Assembly: GCA_964586775.1 (NCBI GenBank)
Contig: CAZPJD010000117.1
Coordinates: 1-17,841 of the forward strand
Reading direction: 5' to 3'
Origin: JADLEX01 sp964586775
GTDB taxonomy: Bacteria; Lernaellota; Lernaellaia; JACKCT01
DNA: 17,841 nucleotides
Every line of letters starts with the position of its first letter. Position 1 is the first letter of the stretch. Of the stretch, positions 14,361-17,841 are shown in pieces. The translations under genes were made by a program, and so were the position numbers. The notes beneath the pieces are model-generated. The model searched no databases and had not been told where the DNA came from. It worked only from the letters and a program-made list of their open reading frames with translations.

Positions 14361-15992
14361 TCAGGGCGTCGGGCCGCTCGGCCACCAGCGGTCGCGGTTT
14401 TCGCGCAGGCTGCGCCAAATTTCGTCCGCCACGAGGTCGTAACCCGCGCGATTGGGATGCATGAACTCCTGAAACAGGATATCGCCCGCATCGGCGCGTA
14501 AGCGGAACGCCGGACGCAGATCGACGACGCCCGCGTCTTCCTCGCGCGCCACGGCGATCGTCGCTTCGCTCCAGGCGTCGGTGGGGGTGGTATCGCCAAA
14601 AGCCTCGATGTCGAGCGCGGGGAGGACGACCACCGGCCACGCCCCCGCGTCGCGGCACATGCGGATCTTCACGCGGAGCAGGCCGATAAATCCCGTGAGC
14701 GCCGATTCCATTCGCCCGTTCCCCGAGCGGTGCGACCAGAACCCGAACCCGTGCGCGAGCGCTTCGGCGGGACGGTGCGAGTAATGGTTGTTGATAACCG
14801 GATGAAGGATCGCGACGCGCGGTCGCGCCGCTCGATAGAATCCCTCGACGCCCGGGGGCAGATTGTTTTCGAGCAGGTCGCTCACGTACGACAGGTTGAG
14901 CACCCGCACCGGGCGTGCGGCGTAGTCGGGATCGGCCGCGATTGTCTCGCCGAGGCACGTCGGCCAGTCCCACCGCCCGCGCGGATACGGATAGCCGTCG
15001 GTGGTCGATCCTCCGTGCGCCGCGATGACGACGGTGTCGGGATCGATCGGGACGCGAATCTCTTTGCCCCCGCGACGCAGCACGGGATCGGCGCGAAACG
15101 CCGTTTCGTCGAAGACGCCGTCGCGTAGAAACGGTTGATACCAATTCAGGTCGCCGCTTTCGCGCTTGGCGGCCTCCCACGCGCCGAAAAACGCGACGAA
15201 CGCGAGGGGGACGAGCACGACGGCAACCGGGTAGCCCATGAGCCATCGCGCGACGCGGCCACGCGCGAGCAGTTTGCGGCACACCGCGCGGTCGAGGGCG
15301 AGGAACATCCCCATCGCGCCCAAGGCCGCCGCCAGAGCGGCTAACGCCCACCACCACGGCGACGCGCGCGCGATGGTCGCGGGTTTGCCGTCGCGGTCCG
15401 CGTAGTCGAACGATAGCTCGCGCAACGCGCTCCACGGCGGGCGCAGCGTTCTGAATACCCACGCGGGCGCGAGGGCGAAATGCACCGTCGTCGTGCGCAT
15501 ATCGAACGGTTCGTCGAGCACCGCGTCGCCGTTCACCCGTGCGCGAATGCGCCCGCCCGTCAGATCGAACGCCCACTCGCCAATCGGCTGGCCCCGGACC
15601 GGCGTCGCGGTGACGACGCGCCCGCCCCGCACGACGATCCACGCTGAAGGATGCGCCCCAAGCGAACCCAAGCGCATCATCTCCCAGTCTCCATCCGGCG
15701 ACTCGAAGTTCCAGATCGCGTAAATGACTCGGGTCGATGCGCTCGGCCGAAACGCGAGACGCATGCCGGTGGGATACGCGCCGATCTCGCGGCCGACCAT
15801 CGTGGAATTGAGTTGATCTTCGAGAATGACTTCGCGATTGAAGAACGCCGACGCGCCGTGCGAGCGCACCAGAACGAAGACGAGCGCCGCCAGAAGCAGG
15901 GCGTCGAACGCCGCGAATGCCCGGAAAATGGTCGGGCGTTGCGACGCGGACGGTCTATCGGACACGGGCTCGATATTCGTTGACGAACGCAT
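14361..15992 (-). CDS. Multi-helix membrane SGNH-like hydrolase
   Basis: 543 residues from ATG 15992; the open frame extends upstream but that part is the shadow of the glycosidase gene. One N-terminal helix (about 22-42) is followed by an extracytoplasmic beta-rich region (about 50-205), two more helices (about 215-240 and 258-282), and an SGNH-like domain. AAHGGSTTDGYPYP has the likely nucleophile S329, ILHPVINNHYSHRP gives the Asn, and QEFMHPNRAGY gives H512, with Glu509 where most relatives have Asp. It overlaps the upstream glycosidase gene by 38 bases, so translation is probably coupled. GTG 15965 is an alternative start with an 11-base overlap. A role in de-esterifying a glycan that the glycosidase then cuts is a reasonable inference. 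Confidence 0.72.
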   Translation of the reverse strand: MRSSTNIEPVSDRPSASQRPTIFRAFAAFDALLLAALVFVLVRSHGASAFFNREVILEDQLNSTMVGREIGAYPTGMRLAFRPSASTRVIYAIWNFESPDGDWEMMRLGSLGAHPSAWIVVRGGRVVTATPVRGQPIGEWAFDLTGGRIRARVNGDAVLDEPFDMRTTTVHFALAPAWVFRTLRPPWSALRELSFDYADRDGKPATIARASPWWWALAALAAALGAMGMFLALDRAVCRKLLARGRVARWLMGYPVAVVLVPLAFVAFFGAWEAAKRESGDLNWYQPFLRDGVFDETAFRADPVLRRGGKEIRVPIDPDTVVIAAHGGSTTDGYPYPRGRWDWPTCLGETIAADPDYAARPVRVLNLSYVSDLLENNLPPGVEGFYRAARPRVAILHPVINNHYSHRPAEALAHGFGFWSHRSGNGRMESALTGFIGLLRVKIRMCRDAGAWPVVVLPALDIEAFGDTTPTDAWSEATIAVAREEDAGVVDLRPAFRLRADAGDILFQEFMHPNRAGYDLVADEIWRSLRENRDRWWPSGPTP

Positions 15993-17841
15993 CGCCCGCC
16001 CCGCGCAGCGTGAGGGTGAGCGTGATGAATCCCGCGACGTGCGCGCGCGTCTCGACCTCGCCCACGCGCACCGCCGGGCCGTCGGCGCTCGCCCATGCGG
16101 TGAAGGTCTGGCGGAAGATCTCGCGGCGCTCGTCGTCGCAAACCACCGCTTCGACCTCGGCGCCGTCGATCGCCTGGCGCGTGTCGTTGACGAACCAGAT
16201 CGGCGCGGCGATGCGCTCGCCCCGCCGGTATTCATCCTTGCCGAGCAACGCGCACACGTAGATCGGCCGGTAGCAGTCGCGCAGTTTGAAGTAGCTCGAC
16301 TTGGGCGTGCGCCAGTAATCGACCACCGACCATTGGATCGCGGGATTGGGATCGCTGAACATGAAGTTGAGAACGCCGCCGCACGGCGCGTATTTGTGCG
16401 CGCGCAGCCGGTCGATGTAGTGCCGGTGGATGAACGACTGCCAGTCCTGCGTGGCCTGGATGTAGGTCGCGAGATCGCGATGCCCCTCGCGCGGCGTCCA
16501 GTGGTCCATCAACTCCGGTTGCAGGCTGTGGCGATCTTCCAGCGTCTTCAGATCCAGATTGTGCAGATCGGCGCTCATGAATTTCACGGCGTTTTCGACG
16601 TTGGGGTAGCTCTGCGCGCCGAACTCGCTGACGAGGCGCATGCCCTTGGGAAAACGCCGAATGAATTTGTCGAACGCGCGGTGCGTGCCCTGCACGCGGT
16701 ACCACCCGCCATAAAAGTGCAGGTCGCTGCCCTTGCCCAGCAGCGGCAGCTCGCCCGACGAGCGGATCACGAAGCGCTGCGGGTCGAGAGCCTCGATCTC
16801 GCGCTTGGTTTCGGTGTCGAGCACGTCGCGGTTCCACGAATACACGATCATCGAAAACACGGTGGGCGCGAGCTTGAGGGGGTTTTCTTCCTTGGTTTCG
16901 ACGACGTGAAACGGCTCGTTGTGGCAGCACCACAGCGCGACACTCGGTCGGTTGTAAAGCAAACGCACCAGCGCGCGCGCCTGCCGGTGGATCTCGGGCA
17001 TCTTCTCGCGCGCGTAGAGCCACTGCAGGGGCATGTCCTGCCACAGCAGCAGCCCCGCGCGGTCGGCGGCGCGATAAGTCGCGGGCGGCTCGACGTGCGC
17101 GTGCACGCGCTGGATGTTCATGTGCGCGCCGAGGGCCAGCTCGATGTCGCGGTCGATGGTCGCCTGTTTCACCGTCCCGATGCGCGCGTCGGTGGGCGGG
17201 ATGTTGCTGCCCTTGAGGTACAGCCGCTCGCCGTTGAGGTGGAAGATCCAATTGTCGAAACGCGCCGTGCGAAGTCCGACCTCGTCGGTCCATTCGTCCA
17301 CCACCGCGCCCCGCTCCGTGAGCAGTCGGATCGTCAGCGTGTAGAGGTGCGGAAATCCCAGGTCGTGCGTCCACCACTTTCGCGGCTCGGGGACGACGTG
17401 CGTCCACCCGAAGTGATTTTCCCCGGGCGCGACGTCGATGGTTTCACGAAACGCGTGCGCGTCGCCGCGAAAGTTCGCGGGGGCGTACTCGATCTCGACG
17501 CGAAGCCGCGCCGCCTGCGTCGACGCGATCGTCACGCGCTCGCGCTGGCGGGCACCGTCGGCGGTGAACGCCTCGGTGTGCACCAGAGCTTCGGCGGTGT
17601 GCGCGAAGCCCGATTCGGCGAGGAAGGGAGTTAGCCAGATGCCGCCGGGATTCGTGGTGGGATCGAGACAATCCCAGTGCGAATACACCCCGGTGATCAT
17701 CTGCTTGCCGACTTTGTCCTTTTCATCGGGGCAATCGACCTCGACGACAAGCTCGTTTCGCGCGGCCAGCACGTCGGTAACGTCGTAGATCCGCGGATCG
17801 AAATATCCCTCGTGCGCGCCGAACACCCGGCCGGGCAGGCG
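15955..17841 (-). CDS. Glycoside hydrolase family 2, beta-mannosidase-like (5' end missing)
   Basis: At least 628 residues; the frame is open at the window edge, so signal peptide and start are not visible. The visible part begins in the sugar-binding jelly roll (LPGRVFGAHEGYFDP, then YDVTDVL), passes an immunoglobulin-like domain and enters the TIM barrel near WIFHLNGERLYLKGSNIPPTD. ALWCCHNEPF holds the acid/base Glu (codon complement of 16915-16917) and LVSEFGAQSYP holds the nucleophile Glu (complement of 16624-16626). The SEFGxQSxP form favours the beta-mannosidase or exo-glucosaminidase branch over classic LacZ. Exact sugar cannot be read. It overlaps the downstream SGNH gene. Confidence 0.88.
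   Translation of the reverse strand, partial: RLPGRVFGAHEGYFDPRIYDVTDVLAARNELVVEVDCPDEKDKVGKQMITGVYSHWDCLDPTTNPGGIWLTPFLAESGFAHTAEALVHTEAFTADGARQRERVTIASTQAARLRVEIEYAPANFRGDAHAFRETIDVAPGENHFGWTHVVPEPRKWWTHDLGFPHLYTLTIRLLTERGAVVDEWTDEVGLRTARFDNWIFHLNGERLYLKGSNIPPTDARIGTVKQATIDRDIELALGAHMNIQRVHAHVEPPATYRAADRAGLLLWQDMPLQWLYAREKMPEIHRQARALVRLLYNRPSVALWCCHNEPFHVVETKEENPLKLAPTVFSMIVYSWNRDVLDTETKREIEALDPQRFVIRSSGELPLLGKGSDLHFYGGWYRVQGTHRAFDKFIRRFPKGMRLVSEFGAQSYPNVENAVKFMSADLHNLDLKTLEDRHSLQPELMDHWTPREGHRDLATYIQATQDWQSFIHRHYIDRLRAHKYAPCGGVLNFMFSDPNPAIQWSVVDYWRTPKSSYFKLRDCYRPIYVCALLGKDEYRRGERIAAPIWFVNDTRQAIDGAEVEAVVCDDERREIFRQTFTAWASADGPAVRVGEVETRAHVAGFITLTLTLRGAGDAFVNEYRARVR

Noticed and set aside
15826..17634. 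602-codon plus-strand open frame opposite the GH2 gene
   Set aside because: It is a GC-driven shadow with no motifs; the GH2 catalytic motifs on the minus strand are decisive.

Overview
This is a high-GC window (by eye around two-thirds G+C) from a Gram-negative-type bacterium. Lipoproteins with lipoboxes, a periplasmic sensor receptor, a PilF/Tgl-like TPR lipoprotein followed by a RodZ-type HTH gene, and a surface lipoprotein with long Asp-rich linkers fit a deltaproteobacterium-like lineage (Myxococcota or a related candidate phylum). This placement is inference: there is no rRNA or ribosomal protein gene to anchor it.

Left part (1-5234). The window opens with the C-terminal end of a COG1313-type radical SAM protein, facing a BtrH_N/DUF4872 protein on the minus strand. 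A lower-GC insert-like stretch follows, carrying a KilA-N domain gene broken twice: a frame change in an A6 run at the start codon region, and an in-frame TAG inside the conserved core. A plus-strand run then reads TPR lipoprotein, short RodZ-like HTH protein (20-nt overlap), purine nucleoside phosphorylase, cytidine deaminase (ATGA overlap) and an orphan HicB-like small protein. The phosphorylase and deaminase form a nucleoside-salvage pair.

Middle (5238-9071). A membrane-anchored SGNH/GDSL hydrolase on the minus strand is followed by three plus-strand genes. These encode a protein with zinc ribbons at both ends and a DUF2007-like core, a Cys-containing secreted protein of unknown role, and a double-zinc-ribbon protein with a C-terminal membrane helix.

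Right part (9207-17841). The most striking gene encodes an 887-residue lipoprotein. It has two Asp-rich linkers, a GEVED-like beta domain, a caspase-like (clan CD) His/Cys dyad, and a perfect EF-hand-type calcium loop just after the catalytic Cys region. It converges on a methyl-accepting chemotaxis protein, and the junction holds three GC-rich hairpins made of tandem repeats (REP/BIME-like). Beyond it, on the minus strand, a GH2 beta-mannosidase-like glycosidase (5' end outside the window) overlaps a multi-helix membrane SGNH hydrolase by about 38 nt. Together they suggest coupled removal of acyl groups and sugars from a glycan.

No rRNA, tRNA, CRISPR array, transposase or integrase was seen. 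The strongest candidates for something less described are the calcium-loop caspase-like lipoprotein, the decaying KilA-N gene, the REP-like junction and the zinc-ribbon gene trio.
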